From: Amycolatopsis taiwanensis DSM 45107
GTDB taxonomy: Bacteria > Actinomycetota > Actinomycetes > Mycobacteriales > Pseudonocardiaceae
Length of the DNA stretch: 64,000 bases
Assembly (NCBI RefSeq): GCF_000519205.1
Contig: NZ_JAFB01000035.1
Coordinates: 37,790-101,789, forward strand
Direction: 5' to 3'
Part shown: piece by piece, positions 16,206-24,077 of the stretch
Layout: every line of letters begins with the position of its first letter
How positions within the stretch are numbered: position 1 is the first letter of the stretch
The notes under the pieces: model-generated
The model's input: the letters and a program-made list of their open reading frames with translations, nothing else
The model's database searches: none
Told to the model about the DNA's origin: nothing
Program-made: the position numbers and the translations under genes

Positions 16206-17717
16206 GGCCGCCAAGATCTCGCCCGAGGAGACCAGTTCCTCCACCGCCGCGATCTCCGGCGCGAGGTGCCGGTCGGGACCCGGCCCGCCGACGCGGGTGC
16301 GCACGAGGTCCCGGATCGCCGCCGTCACCGGGGCCGGGCGCAGCGGCGCCCGCAGGTCGAGCGCCCGGGCCGCGGTGAGCAACTCGACCGCCAGCACCGT
16401 GGTGAGACCGTCGACGGCCCGGCGCAGCTTGCGCGCCGCCGACCATCCCATCGACACGTGGTCCTCCTGCATGGCGCTGCTGGGAATCGAATCCACCGAC
16501 GCCGGCACGGCCAGCCGCTTGAGCTCGCTCACGAGCGCGGCCTGGGTGTATTGCGCGATCATGAGTCCGGAGTCGACACCGGGGTCGTCGGCCAGGAACG
16601 GCGGCAAGCCGTGCGAACGGTTGACGTCGAGCATGCGGTCGGTGCGGCGCTCGGCGATGCTCGCCACGTCGGCGACCGGGATCGCGAGGAAGTCCAGCAC
16701 GTAGGCCAGTGGCGCGCCATGGAAGTTGCCGTTCGATTCGACGCGGCCGTCCGCCAGCACGACCGGATTGTCGACGGCCGAAGCCAGTTCGCGGTCCGCG
16801 ACCTGCTCGGCGTGGCTCACCGTGTCCCGCGCCGCGCCGTGCACCTGCGGCGCGCACCGCAGCGAGTACGCGTCCTGCACCCGGGTGTCTTCCGGGCCGC
16901 GGTGGCTCGCGACGATCTCGGAATCCCTGAGCGCGGCGAACATTCTCCCCGCCGAAACGGCCTGGCCCGGATGGGGCCGAAGCGCCTGCAGGTCGGCGGC
17001 GAAGGCGCGATCGGTGCCCAGCAAGGCCTCCACGCTCATCGCGGCGGCGAAATCCGCGACGTCGAGCAACCGGTGCAGGTCTTCGATGGCCAGCACGAGC
17101 ATGCCGAGCATCCCGTCGGTGCCGTTGGTGAGCGCGAGCCCCTCCTTCTCGGCGAGCACGACCGGCTCGATCCCCGCTTCGGCCAACGCGTCCCGGGCGG
17201 GCCTGCGGACGCCGCCGGCGTCGAACACGTCGCCCTCGCCCATCAGTGCGAGCGCGACCGCGGCCAGCGGCGCCAGGTCACCGGAACAGCCCAGCGAACC
17301 GTGCTCGTGCACCACCGGCACGATGCCCGCGTTGAGCAGCGCGGCCAGCGCTTGCGCGGTGGCCGGCCGGATACCGGTGTGCCCACTGGCGAGCGTGCGC
17401 AGGCGCAACAGCATGAGCGCGCGGACCACTTCGGGTTCGACGACCGGGCCGGCGCCCGCCGCATGCGAGCGGATCAAGGACCGCTGCAACGCCGCCCGCC
17501 GGTCCAGCGGGATGTGCCGGGTCGCGAGCGCGCCGAAGCCGGTCGAGACGCCGTAGACCGGCCGATCCGCCTCGGCGAGCGCGTCGATGTGCTGCCGGGT
17601 CGCCGCGAGATTCTTGACGACGGTTTCGGTCAGTTCGACCGCCACCTGCTGCCGAGTCACCGCGACGACCTGCTCTCGGGTCAGCGGTGCCGAGTCCAGC
17701 CGAACTGTGCGCGTCAT
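16176..17717 (-). CDS. hutH: histidine ammonia-lyase
   Basis: The ATG at 17717 (SD GGGAGG) gives 513 residues. The enzyme removes ammonia from L-histidine to form urocanate, the committed step of the pathway. The MIO prosthetic-group segment reads [13 protein letters not shown], so the self-cyclising tripeptide is Cys-Ser-Gly instead of the commoner Ala-Ser-Gly. [13 protein letters not shown] near the N-terminus, [15 protein letters not shown] and QEDHVSMG are all as expected. It is the first gene of the leftward hut operon and is divergent from the IclR regulator. Confidence 0.95.
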   Translation of the reverse strand: MTRTVRLDSAPLTREQVVAVTRQQVAVELTETVVKNLAATRQHIDALAEADRPVYGVSTGFGALATRHIPLDRRAALQRSLIRSHAAGAGPVVEPEVVRALMLLRLRTLASGHTGIRPATAQALAALLNAGIVPVVHEHGSLGCSGDLAPLAAVALALMGEGDVFDAGGVRRPARDALAEAGIEPVVLAEKEGLALTNGTDGMLGMLVLAIEDLHRLLDVADFAAAMSVEALLGTDRAFAADLQALRPHPGQAVSAGRMFAALRDSEIVASHRGPEDTRVQDAYSLRCAPQVHGAARDTVSHAEQVADRELASAVDNPVVLADGRVESNGNFHGAPLAYVLDFLAIPVADVASIAERRTDRMLDVNRSHGLPPFLADDPGVDSGLMIAQYTQAALVSELKRLAVPASVDSIPSSAMQEDHVSMGWSAARKLRRAVDGLTTVLAVELLTAARALDLRAPLRPAPVTAAIRDLVRTRVGGPGPDRHLAPEIAAVEELVSSGEILAAVSGKTLERR

Positions 17718-17771
17718 TGGCCTATTGCACCTCCCCGCGCACCGTTCCACCGACTACCGCGTGGAGGTTTG

Positions 17772-17787
17772 GTCTGGTATTCCAGAC
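17772..17787. promoter_or_regulatory. palindromic operator candidate between hutH and iclR
   Basis: A perfect inverted repeat GTCTGG-TATT-CCAGAC, ending 2 bp before the IclR-family ATG and 55 bp upstream of hutH. Its position in a 72-bp divergent gap fits autoregulation and control of the hut operon by the adjacent regulator. The binding partner is inferred. Confidence 0.6.
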
Positions 17788-17789
17788 AC

Positions 17790-18578
17790 ATGGGTACCAG
17801 CAGCGACGTGCCCGCGTTGCGTCGTGGGCTCGCCGTGCTGCGCGTGCTGGCCGGGCACGCGGGGCCGGTTCCGGCTGCCACGATCGCCCGTGAGCTGAAC
17901 CTGCCCCGGTCGACGACCTATCACCTGCTGGCCGAACTGGAGGCGGCCGGTTTCGTCGCGCACATGCCCGCCGAACGGCGGTACGGCCTGGGCATCGCGG
18001 CCTTCGAACTCGGCTCCGCCTACCTCCGGCACGAACCGCTGGAGCGTTTGGCCGCGCCGTTGCTGCGCAGGCTCGTCGACCGGCTCGGCCACACCGCGCA
18101 ACTCGGCGTCCTGCACGGCAACGAACTGCTGTATCTGCTCAAGGAACGGCCATCCCGGCCGGAAACGCTGGTCACCGACGTCGGCGTGCGGCTACCCGCA
18201 CAGCTCACCGCGTCCGGGCGGGCGATGCTCGCGCACCTGCCCACCGCGCACGTACGGGCGCTTTTTCCCAGCACCGCCGCATTCGTCCGCCGCACGGACC
18301 GCGGGCCGCGCGGTCTGGCCGAGCTGCGCCGGATCCTCGCGATCGAACGGCGACGAGGCTGGGCGGTGGAAGACGGCCACGTGACCGCCGGGTTCGCGTC
18401 GGTCGCCTACCCGGTCTTCGACCACGGTGCCTGGCCCATGGCGGCCATCGCCGTCACGCTCCGGCACTACTGCCCGGACGAGCGGGTGACCTGTGGACAG
18501 ACCTGGCCCGAAGTGGCACAGGCGGTGCGGCAGGCGGCCGGCGAACTGACCCGCCGGATCGGTGGGACGCCGCGGTGA
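17790..18578 (+). CDS. IclR-family regulator of the hut operon
   Basis: A 262-residue regulator with an N-terminal winged helix (LRRGLAVLRVLAGHAGPVPAATIARELNLPRSTTYHLLAELEAAGFV, described here by its IclR spacing) and a C-terminal effector-binding domain (GHTAQLGVLHGNELLYLLKE; LTASGRAMLA; GFASVAYPVFDH). IclR proteins bind small metabolites through the C-domain. Its divergent position suggests it responds to histidine or urocanate and represses or activates hutH onward. The ATG at 17790 has no close ribosome site and follows a palindrome, so the mRNA may be nearly leaderless. Confidence 0.85.
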   Translation: MGTSSDVPALRRGLAVLRVLAGHAGPVPAATIARELNLPRSTTYHLLAELEAAGFVAHMPAERRYGLGIAAFELGSAYLRHEPLERLAAPLLRRLVDRLGHTAQLGVLHGNELLYLLKERPSRPETLVTDVGVRLPAQLTASGRAMLAHLPTAHVRALFPSTAAFVRRTDRGPRGLAELRRILAIERRRGWAVEDGHVTAGFASVAYPVFDHGAWPMAAIAVTLRHYCPDERVTCGQTWPEVAQAVRQAAGELTRRIGGTPR

Positions 18579-18579
18579 T

Positions 18580-18768
18580 TCAGACCTCTCGGTCCTGGCC
18601 AGGGTAGAGACCGAGCATTTCCAGCAGTTGCGCGCACTCCGTCGCGTCGGTGGAGTGTCCTGCGACCGTCCGCGCGGCCTTGCGCTCCTGCGCATCGCGG
18701 AGAACCTTCTCCTCCGCGCGGACCTCCGCGAGCCAACCTCGCTCGGTACTGGTGCTTGCCCGGGCCAT
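18580..18768 (-). CDS. small conserved-looking charged protein
   Basis: The ATG at 18768 gives 62 residues, with a helical charged centre (GWLAEVRAEEKVLRDAQERK) and a Leu-rich end (CAQLLEMLGLYPG). An AGAAGG ribosome site lies 7 nt upstream. It ends 1 bp from the convergent IclR gene. I recognise no domain. The clean composition and short intergenic distances make it a likely real gene of unknown function. Confidence 0.6.
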   Translation of the reverse strand: MARASTSTERGWLAEVRAEEKVLRDAQERKAARTVAGHSTDATECAQLLEMLGLYPGQDREV

Positions 18769-19158
18769 CTGGCACCTTCTTCCGGCTTCGCTGCCGCCGC
18801 GGGTGAACGCCCGCAGCGTGACAGGGGTCAGCATCGCAGGTGTCGGGGAAATAGTCCAACCTGGTACACGTCTCGGGAGTGGAAAATGGTTGTCAAGGAT
18901 CAATTCGCGATATACCCAAACACTGTGCGTATTAGGCACACGCTCCTTACACAAGGCGTTCCTATCACATTGCACAGCGTGATAGACTCGGCCATCGCTT
19001 ACCACCACTCGTCGGTCTTTGTCCACATTGGACGATCGAGAACGCCTTTGCCGAGACGGGTATCGTGATCTCTGACCACTACCCCGCCTCGCGGACCGAT
19101 TCGCCGAGAAAATGATCTTTTCTGGTCGAGCGTTTCCAGCGCTCGTACCATAACCACG
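18769..19158. other. AT-richer intergenic region without a supported gene
   Basis: This divergent gap separates the 62-residue gene from the P-loop gene. The centre (about 18880-19000) is noticeably AT-richer than its surroundings and probably holds promoters. A loose inverted repeat TGTGC...GCACA occurs near 18923. I see no convincing coding frame or RNA gene. Confidence 0.4.
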
Positions 19159-19644
19159 ATGCGGAAAGTAGTTGTCCTCGGCCGCGGCGGCGCGGGTAAG
19201 TCGACCCTTGCCGCACGCCTCGGCGCCGCCCCGGCCCTGCCCGTCATCGAACTGGACGAACACTTCTGGACACCCGGCCTCACCCCGGCACCCAAGGACC
19301 GGTGGGCGGCGATCCAACGCCGGCTCACCAGCGGAGAACGGTGGATCCTCGATGGCGATCTCGGCCCATACGACGTTCTCTCCGTGCGACTACAAGCCGC
19401 CGACGCCGTGATCGTGCTGGACTTTCCGCTCTGGCGCTGCGTCTGGCGCACCCTGCACCGCTCCCGCGAGAACCTGGCCTTCTGGCGCTGGCTTGTCACA
19501 TACCGACGCCGCAGCCTTCCCACGATCATGACCGCCATCGCCGAGCACGCCGGCCACGCAAAACTCTTCCTACTTCGAAACCCCAACGCCGTCGAACAAC
19601 TCCTCGTCGAGACCGTCAACCGGTCAAGGCCGCCAGCGCCCTGA
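19159..19644 (+). CDS. P-loop nucleoside-kinase-like protein
   Basis: A 161-residue protein with a Walker A motif at the extreme N-terminus (VVVLGRGGAGKST, residues 4-16). LPVIELDEHFW follows (the substrate-binding strand of adenylate-kinase-like small kinases) and then WILDGDLGPYDVLSVRLQAADAVIVLDFPLWRC with a Walker-B-type DGD and LDF. The later RHRSRE/RRRS arginines could act as a lid. This is the pattern of AAA_18/topology-modulation (FlaR-like) proteins. The substrate is unknown. Confidence 0.75.
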   Translation: MRKVVVLGRGGAGKSTLAARLGAAPALPVIELDEHFWTPGLTPAPKDRWAAIQRRLTSGERWILDGDLGPYDVLSVRLQAADAVIVLDFPLWRCVWRTLHRSRENLAFWRWLVTYRRRSLPTIMTAIAEHAGHAKLFLLRNPNAVEQLLVETVNRSRPPAP

Positions 19645-19693
19645 GATCGTTCTCGTCGACGGGCCGCAACTCCCCTGGGTCAGGCATAAAACG

Positions 19694-19729
19694 GATCATG
19701 GCACATCGCCGCGGCGATGTGCCATGATC
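19694..19729. terminator. perfect 36-bp palindrome between convergent genes
   Basis: The arm GATCATGGCACATCGCC is followed directly by GC and its exact complement, giving 36 bp without a mismatch. It lies between the convergent P-loop and PadR-GyrI genes. There is no T-run. It is a bidirectional terminator candidate, different in sequence from the dispersed family. Confidence 0.7.
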
Positions 19730-19757
19730 GTCGACTCCCCTGACGATAAGCGGCTCG

Positions 19758-20912
19758 CTACACCGCCTTGACGGGCTGCCTCAGAATCGTTTTGAGCTTG
19801 GCGGGCGCTGTTCGACGCGCGTCGCTGAGGTAGATCTCGTGGTGGTCACCGTTGAAGGTAAAGCCGTTGTCGGGCAGATACGAGTTGTGCAGGCGTTCCA
19901 GGGTCGGAGTTTCGTCGTCGTAGGAGCCGATATGCAAGATCTGGACACTGGTTCCTTCGGCGAGGGTGAGCAGCCGAATGTCTCCGAGTGCGGGGTTTTT
20001 CTTCTTCTTTGCGACGTTGTCGATGGCGGCCTCGACAACGCCTTCGGTGATCCAGTCGGGCTGGCTGATCATCATGGTCCACGCCCAGGTCTCCTTGCGC
20101 CGCGCCATGAACGCGGTGGGGTCGTCCGCTCGCCACAGACCCTCCAACGGACCGACCGCGAAGTCCCGGCCAAGGGTCTTCTTGCTGGCGAACTTCAGCG
20201 CGTAGGCCACCCCATACAGGGCTTCGACCGCGTTCGCATACGCAGGGGAAGTGTTCGGATCACCCTGGCCGTCGATTGCTATATATCGGAACTCGGGCAC
20301 CTCGACGACGGTGAACTCTTTCGACGGAGGCGAGTACAGCTCTTTGTGGGCCTTCTTGATGTCGTACTTGTCCATCGCGGTCTCCTTTTCGAATGCGCCC
20401 AGTGTGGTTTCGGTCCAGTTGACATCGGCCCTGAGCATGGCCTCGCTGTAGTCGAAGATCGCGGATGCGGCTGTGGGCAGGGGTTCCTGCCGGGAACGGG
20501 CCGCGCGGACTTCCGTGAGCTGTGTTCGCAATGCTTCCAGGCGCTGGGTCAGTCCGGCCACCACGTCCGCATCCGGCAAGCCGGGACTGTTGGCCATTGC
20601 GATCAGAACTCGCGCGCGCATCGGCGTCAGCGCCGTCAGCGCGTCCCGCGTGGTGGCAGCACACACTTCGCGACCCGCCGCGGTAGCCCGGAAGGTGGCG
20701 CGTGACTTTCCAGACGACGGAGGGCCGACTGCTTCGATCAGGCCACGCCCGGCCAGTTTGTCGAGCACGTAGTAGATCGAGGAGAAACCGAGCGCCGTCC
20801 ATGCGCGCACGCCCCGCTCCTCGATGACCCGTTCCAGCTCATATCCGTGGCGCGGCTGCTCGACGAGCAGCCCGAGCACCGTCAACTCACCATCGGTCAA
20901 CGCCGAAGCCAT
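19758..20912 (-). CDS. PadR-type regulator fused to a GyrI-like ligand-binding domain
   Basis: A 384-residue protein. Residues 1-178 are a PadR winged helix plus C-terminal helices (LTVLGLLVEQPRHGYELERVIEERG; SSIYYVLDKLAGRGLIEAV). Residues 180-384 form a GyrI-like/SOUL-type small-molecule-binding domain beginning MDKYDIKKAHKELYSPPSKE, normally a separate protein. An internal ATG at residue 180 keeps an excellent ribosome site, so both the fusion and a free 205-residue GyrI protein could be made. Such domains bind xenobiotics or drugs, so a ligand-sensing repressor is likely. A palindrome 8 bp upstream of the start suggests autoregulation. Confidence 0.85.
   Translation of the reverse strand: MASALTDGELTVLGLLVEQPRHGYELERVIEERGVRAWTALGFSSIYYVLDKLAGRGLIEAVGPPSSGKSRATFRATAAGREVCAATTRDALTALTPMRARVLIAMANSPGLPDADVVAGLTQRLEALRTQLTEVRAARSRQEPLPTAASAIFDYSEAMLRADVNWTETTLGAFEKETAMDKYDIKKAHKELYSPPSKEFTVVEVPEFRYIAIDGQGDPNTSPAYANAVEALYGVAYALKFASKKTLGRDFAVGPLEGLWRADDPTAFMARRKETWAWTMMISQPDWITEGVVEAAIDNVAKKKKNPALGDIRLLTLAEGTSVQILHIGSYDDETPTLERLHNSYLPDNGFTFNGDHHEIYLSDARRTAPAKLKTILRQPVKAV
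20373..20388 (-). promoter_or_regulatory. internal ribosome-binding site and start for the GyrI-like domain
   Basis: Read on the minus strand: AAAAGGAGACCGCGATG, with a consensus AAGGAG 6 nt before an in-frame ATG at 20375. It sits exactly at the domain boundary of the PadR-GyrI fusion. Confidence 0.65.
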
Positions 20913-20920
20913 GACAGTAC

Positions 20921-20932
20921 TCTAGTACTAGA
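20921..20932. promoter_or_regulatory. palindromic operator candidate of the PadR-GyrI gene
   Basis: A perfect 12-bp palindrome TCTAGTACTAGA with a flanking extra AGTACT, 8 bp before the start codon. The spacing overlaps the likely -10 region of a near-leaderless promoter, so bound regulator would block transcription of its own gene. Confidence 0.5.
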
Positions 20933-21218
20933 ATAGGGTCGCCGAGCAACCGGGCAGCCCAGCGACGGCTGCCTGGCACTGAAGGTGATCTCCGGAGACG
21001 AACCGTGGAGGCCTGGGGCTCGACCTCCGAGACAACGACGAGCGCCCCTGTCCGCACTTTGGCAGACAGGGGCGCTCGATATGCCCTCACTGACTACGTT
21101 GGGCAAGATCGCCATGACCTACGACGCGTACGCCAACGCAATGTCCTATGTAGACATCGCAATCGCGAGTCGCAACAAGGTCATTGGTGAGAACCCAACC
21201 GTTTGTGGCAACTCGACC
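20933..21218. other. intergenic region with a strong hairpin
   Basis: It contains a perfect 14-bp stem, CGAGCGCCCCTGTC/GACAGGGGCGCTCG, at 21039-21078, a terminator-like structure downstream of the leftward TIGR03086-type gene. A short frame from 21116 (MTYDAYANAMSYVDIAIASR) looks protein-like but has no support as a gene. Confidence 0.5.
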
Positions 21219-21785
21219 TCAGGGCCGCCAGGCCGGATCACGGCCGATGAAGGCCATCAATTTGTCCTGCGCGGAGGCGTCCTCGGCGACGGGCATGGCG
21301 GGACCGAACTGCCCGCTGTCGCGCAGCATCGGCCCCATCGGCTCCATGGCCACCAGCGCGTCGGCACAGCGCTCCTGGCCCAGGTCGGGCTCGCGGCCGA
21401 GCGCCTTGGCGAGGTCCCAGGTGTGCAACCAGACGTCGCCCGTGTAGAACTGGTCGATCGCCTCGTCCACCGGCTTGTCGCCGGTGTGCGGGTTGCTGAG
21501 CACCCGCCCGGCGGGGGCGTCGAGGATGGCCTGGATGTCGCTGACGTGCTGCTTCCAGGCAGCGCCCGGGTTCGCCTCCACGTCCAGGGCCGGGAGCTCG
21601 ATCCCGGCGCCCATGAGGAAGACGCGGGACCACTCGACCAGGTGCTTCACGACGTCAAGAGCTGTCCACTCCGCGACCGGGCTGGGCCGCGCCCAGTCGC
21701 CGGCCGAGGCGGACTCGACCAACTCGGTGAACTGGGCCGCGTCGTGTGCATGCCGCGTGGCCGGGCTTGTGGGCGTTGACGTCAT
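21219..21785 (-). CDS. TIGR03086-family DinB-like metal-binding protein
   Basis: From the ATG at 21785 the product is 188 residues. It has the four-helix DinB/mycothiol-dependent isomerase-like fold: DWARPSPVAEWTALDVVKHLVEW (metal-ligand His), FYTGDVWLHTWDLAKALG (second His) and PMGPMLRDSGQFGPAMPV, a stretch typical of TIGR03086. These proteins are related to mycothiol-dependent enzymes; the reaction here is unknown. It is the third gene of an operon with an ArsR regulator and an AHSA1 protein, with 1 bp between it and the AHSA1 gene. Confidence 0.8.
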   Translation of the reverse strand: MTSTPTSPATRHAHDAAQFTELVESASAGDWARPSPVAEWTALDVVKHLVEWSRVFLMGAGIELPALDVEANPGAAWKQHVSDIQAILDAPAGRVLSNPHTGDKPVDEAIDQFYTGDVWLHTWDLAKALGREPDLGQERCADALVAMEPMGPMLRDSGQFGPAMPVAEDASAQDKLMAFIGRDPAWRP

Positions 21786-21786
21786 C

Positions 21787-22275
21787 TCAGGCCCCCTTCG
21801 CGAGCAACTCGGCGAGCTTGTCGTAGCCCTCTTTGACCCCGACGTCCATGCCGCTGGCCAGCATGCCGTCACGGGCCTCGAAGTCCGACACCACGCTCAG
21901 CACCCTCAGCCGCGTACGACCACCCTCGACCTCCTCGAAGGTCAGCGTCTCCAGTGCGACTCCGTCAGGCAAGCCTTCATAGGTGAAAGTCCACACGATC
22001 CGCTCGTTCTGCCGCACCTCGTGGAAACTGCCGTAAAAGGACGCGATCTCCTCGCCGTCCCGATCGTTGGCGAAGGCCCACGCGCCGCCCGTGCGAGCGT
22101 CCCACCTGGTGATCCTCGTGGTGAGCGAGCGCGGCCCGACCCATTGCGCGTAGAGCTCGGGGTCGACATGGGCGCGGAACACCTGCTCAGGAGCCGCGTC
22201 GAACTCCCGGATGATCTCGATCGTCGGGACCTTCTCGTCCGCCACGATCTCCGTCTCGTACTTCGTCATTGTCAT
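21787..22275 (-). CDS. SRPBCC/AHSA1-family protein
   Basis: A 162-residue START-like fold protein: IEIIREFDAAPEQVFRAHVDPELYAQWVGPR is the canonical AHSA1 opening, followed by GGAWAFANDRDGEEIASFYGSFHEV and ending MDVGVKEGYDKLAELLA. These domains bind hydrophobic ligands in a large cavity. The gene overlaps the ArsR gene by 4 bp (ATGA), the common ArsR-AHSA1 pair, in which the regulator controls its own operon. Confidence 0.88.
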   Translation of the reverse strand: MTMTKYETEIVADEKVPTIEIIREFDAAPEQVFRAHVDPELYAQWVGPRSLTTRITRWDARTGGAWAFANDRDGEEIASFYGSFHEVRQNERIVWTFTYEGLPDGVALETLTFEEVEGGRTRLRVLSVVSDFEARDGMLASGMDVGVKEGYDKLAELLAKGA

Positions 22276-22637
22276 GATGCGTCCTTACGGGTTTGCTTCT
22301 GGTTCGTGTCGTCGGCCATTCGGCCCAGCAGGGCGTCGAGGCGTCGATACCGCTCCTCAGCCTTCTGGCGATAGCGCTCGATCCACTTCGTCATCAGGTC
22401 GAACACCTCCGCGTCCAGATGGACCGGCCGGCGCTGGGCATCCTTGCTGCGGGTCACCAGCCCGGCCTCCTCGAGCACCTTCACGTGCTTGGAGACCGCC
22501 TGGAGGCTCATGTCGTACGGCTCCGCCAACTCGCCCACGGTCGCGTCCGCGCCGGCCAGCCGGGCCACCAGATCGCGCCGGGTCGGGTCGGCCAGTGCCG
22601 CGAACACCCGGTTGAGCTGCTCCGTGCTCTCGTCCAC
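22272..22637 (-). CDS. ArsR-family winged-helix repressor
   Basis: A 121-residue regulator with the ArsR helix-turn-helix: LNRVFAALADPTRRDLVARL, then DMSLQAVSKHVKVLEEAGLV as recognition region and RRPVHLDAEVFDLMTKWIERYR. There are no cysteine pairs in the usual metal sites, so a metal ligand is unlikely; this subgroup accompanies AHSA1 proteins. Two near-identical palindromes upstream are the likely operator. It heads the three-gene operon. Confidence 0.88.
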   Translation of the reverse strand: MDESTEQLNRVFAALADPTRRDLVARLAGADATVGELAEPYDMSLQAVSKHVKVLEEAGLVTRSKDAQRRPVHLDAEVFDLMTKWIERYRQKAEERYRRLDALLGRMADDTNQKQTRKDAS

Positions 22638-22647
22638 CAGTTCTTCC

Positions 22648-22710
22648 TCAACTACTTGGTTGAATAAGACCGTAGACCTCTGCCGAGGCCATTGTCAACC
22701 TACCGGTTGA
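22648..22710. promoter_or_regulatory. paired operator boxes upstream of arsR
   Basis: Two 16-bp palindromes, TCAACTACTTGGTTGA (22648-22663) and TCAACCTACCGGTTGA (22695-22710), share the arms TCAAC/GGTTGA and start 47 bp apart. The first lies 11 bp before the start codon. They are candidate binding sites for the adjacent ArsR protein. Confidence 0.65.
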
Positions 22711-22804
22711 GAAGAATGAAGGGCCTGGGCCAGAAGACCACGACGACTTCGGGAGGCCCGGCCCGCAGGTCCAGCAGGCCGCGCTCGGCCCCCAAAATAA
22801 TGAC

Positions 22805-22849
22805 GACCCGATCCCGGCGAAGTCGCGAAGCGACGAGCAGGATCGGGTC
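22805..22849 (-). terminator. terminator downstream of ssrA
   Basis: Stem GACCCGATCC/GGATCGGGTC enclosing an inner hairpin GTCGC-GAA-GCGAC. It begins 8 bp past the tmRNA 3' end. Confidence 0.7.
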
Positions 22850-22856
22850 GATCGGG

Positions 22857-23226
22857 TGGAGGTGCCGGGAATTGAACCCGGGTCCTCTGGCGCCTCGACA
22901 AGGCTTCTCCGTGCGCAGTTCACTACGTCTCTACTCGACCCCGCCGGTCACGTGAACAAGCCGGTGTGACGGGCCCAGCCGCTGTAAGTTTTCCATCCGG
23001 ACCCCGCGGCCAAGTCCGGACGGTGAGCCTCCTAGCTGATGCCGGCGATCGGGACGGAGGCGTTCCCGGGCCGACAGCTTACGCGCTCGCTCAGGCGGCG
23101 AGGGCGTAAGCGGCCTTGGAATTATCCTTGGCGCTTATTGGTTTGCGATGACGCTTTCGGTGGTCTCTCGCCTGCACCGGCACGCTTCCCTTGACTCAAC
23201 GTCCAGAGTCGAAACCGTTCACCCCC
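22857..23226 (-). ncRNA. ssrA: transfer-messenger RNA
   Basis: About 370 nt on the minus strand. The 5' end GGGGGTGAACGGTTTCGAC is the tmRNA signature; the 3' end closes a tRNA-like domain (TTCAATTCCCGGCACCTCC plus A) whose acceptor pairs with the 5' end. The mRNA part starts at GCC (23132) and encodes AKDNSKAAYALAA followed by TGA (23091), an alanine-rich degradation tag ending in the usual ALAA. It rescues stalled ribosomes together with SmpB, whose gene lies about 6 kb away on the same strand. No CCA is encoded. Exact ends are set by pairing and may be off by one or two bases. Confidence 0.95.
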
Positions 23227-23387
23227 TTGTTGGTGTCTCGCTACCTGCTCCAGGATAACGCCTCCGGCAAGCGGGTTTGTTCCCGTGGGTAGGGCTGTCC
23301 CCACCTCGACTCGGCGGTGCACCACCTGGTCTCCCCCGGCGCCCCTGAGGGATGCTGGTTCCGCTTCACGCCAGGAAGGAACCGAAC

Positions 23388-24077
23388 ATGACCTACGTCG
23401 AGCGAGACGGCCGCCGACCGCGCCCACCAGTGGGCGGGTCTCTGCTGTACCTGCTGATGAACCTGCCCTTGGGGATCGTCGCGTTCGTATCACTGGTCGC
23501 CCTCACTGCGGTCGGGCTCAGCACCTCGATCATCTGGGTCGGGGTTCCGGTGCTGGCGCTGCTGCTGCTGGGCCTGCGGGGCGCCGCACTCGCCGAGCGG
23601 GCGCGGGTGCATTCGCTGCTCGGTACCTACGTCGCCACGCCCTACCGCCCGCTGCCCGATGGCAGCCAGAAGGCCCGCTGGGCGGCCCGGCTGAAGGACA
23701 CGGCGACCTGGCGCGACTTCGTCTACTTCCTGGTGTTGTTCCCGCTCGGGATCGGCGAGTTCGTCGTGATCGTCACGTCCTGGGCGCTGGGGCTGGGATT
23801 CGCCGCGTTGCCGATCTACTTCCGGTACCTGCCCGACGGGATCTACGCCTTTCCTGCCAACGAGGTCCCGTGGATCACGGTCGACTCGACGGTGTCCGCG
23901 CTGCCCCTGGCCGCCCTCGGTGTGCTGCTGCTCGGGCTCGCGATCATCCTGACCCGCGCGCTGGCCGGCTTCCACGCCCGCTTCGCCCGGTCCCTGCTCG
24001 GTCCCGGCTCCCGGGCCCGTCGCATCGCCGAAGACGCCGCTCCGGCCCTGGTCACCGACGGTCCGGTGGCAGGATGA
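23388..24077 (+). CDS. membrane sensor-domain protein, paralogue of the kinase N-terminus
   Basis: The ATG at 23388 (SD AAGGA, 7 nt upstream) gives 229 residues with four transmembrane helices in two pairs. It matches the sensor module of the next gene's product: LPLGIVAFVSLVALTAVG, STSIIWVGVPVLAL and the WRDFVYFLVLFPLGIGEFVV segment correspond to that protein's WRDLGYLLVSFPLAIAEFAI. It lacks any kinase domain. Its stop overlaps the kinase start (ATGA). It may form mixed complexes with the kinase or modulate it. The stimulus is unknown. Confidence 0.75.
   Translation: MTYVERDGRRPRPPVGGSLLYLLMNLPLGIVAFVSLVALTAVGLSTSIIWVGVPVLALLLLGLRGAALAERARVHSLLGTYVATPYRPLPDGSQKARWAARLKDTATWRDFVYFLVLFPLGIGEFVVIVTSWALGLGFAALPIYFRYLPDGIYAFPANEVPWITVDSTVSALPLAALGVLLLGLAIILTRALAGFHARFARSLLGPGSRARRIAEDAAPALVTDGPVAG

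Noticed and set aside
15954..18578. 874-codon plus-strand frame covering hutH/hutU and ending in the IclR regulator
   Set aside because: Only the part from 17790 matches a protein family; the rest is antisense to hutU and hutH.
21116..21225. Short frame beginning MTYDAYANAMSYVDIA
   Set aside because: Protein-like but with no ribosome site or family match. It could be a remnant, so it is mentioned only in the intergenic entry.
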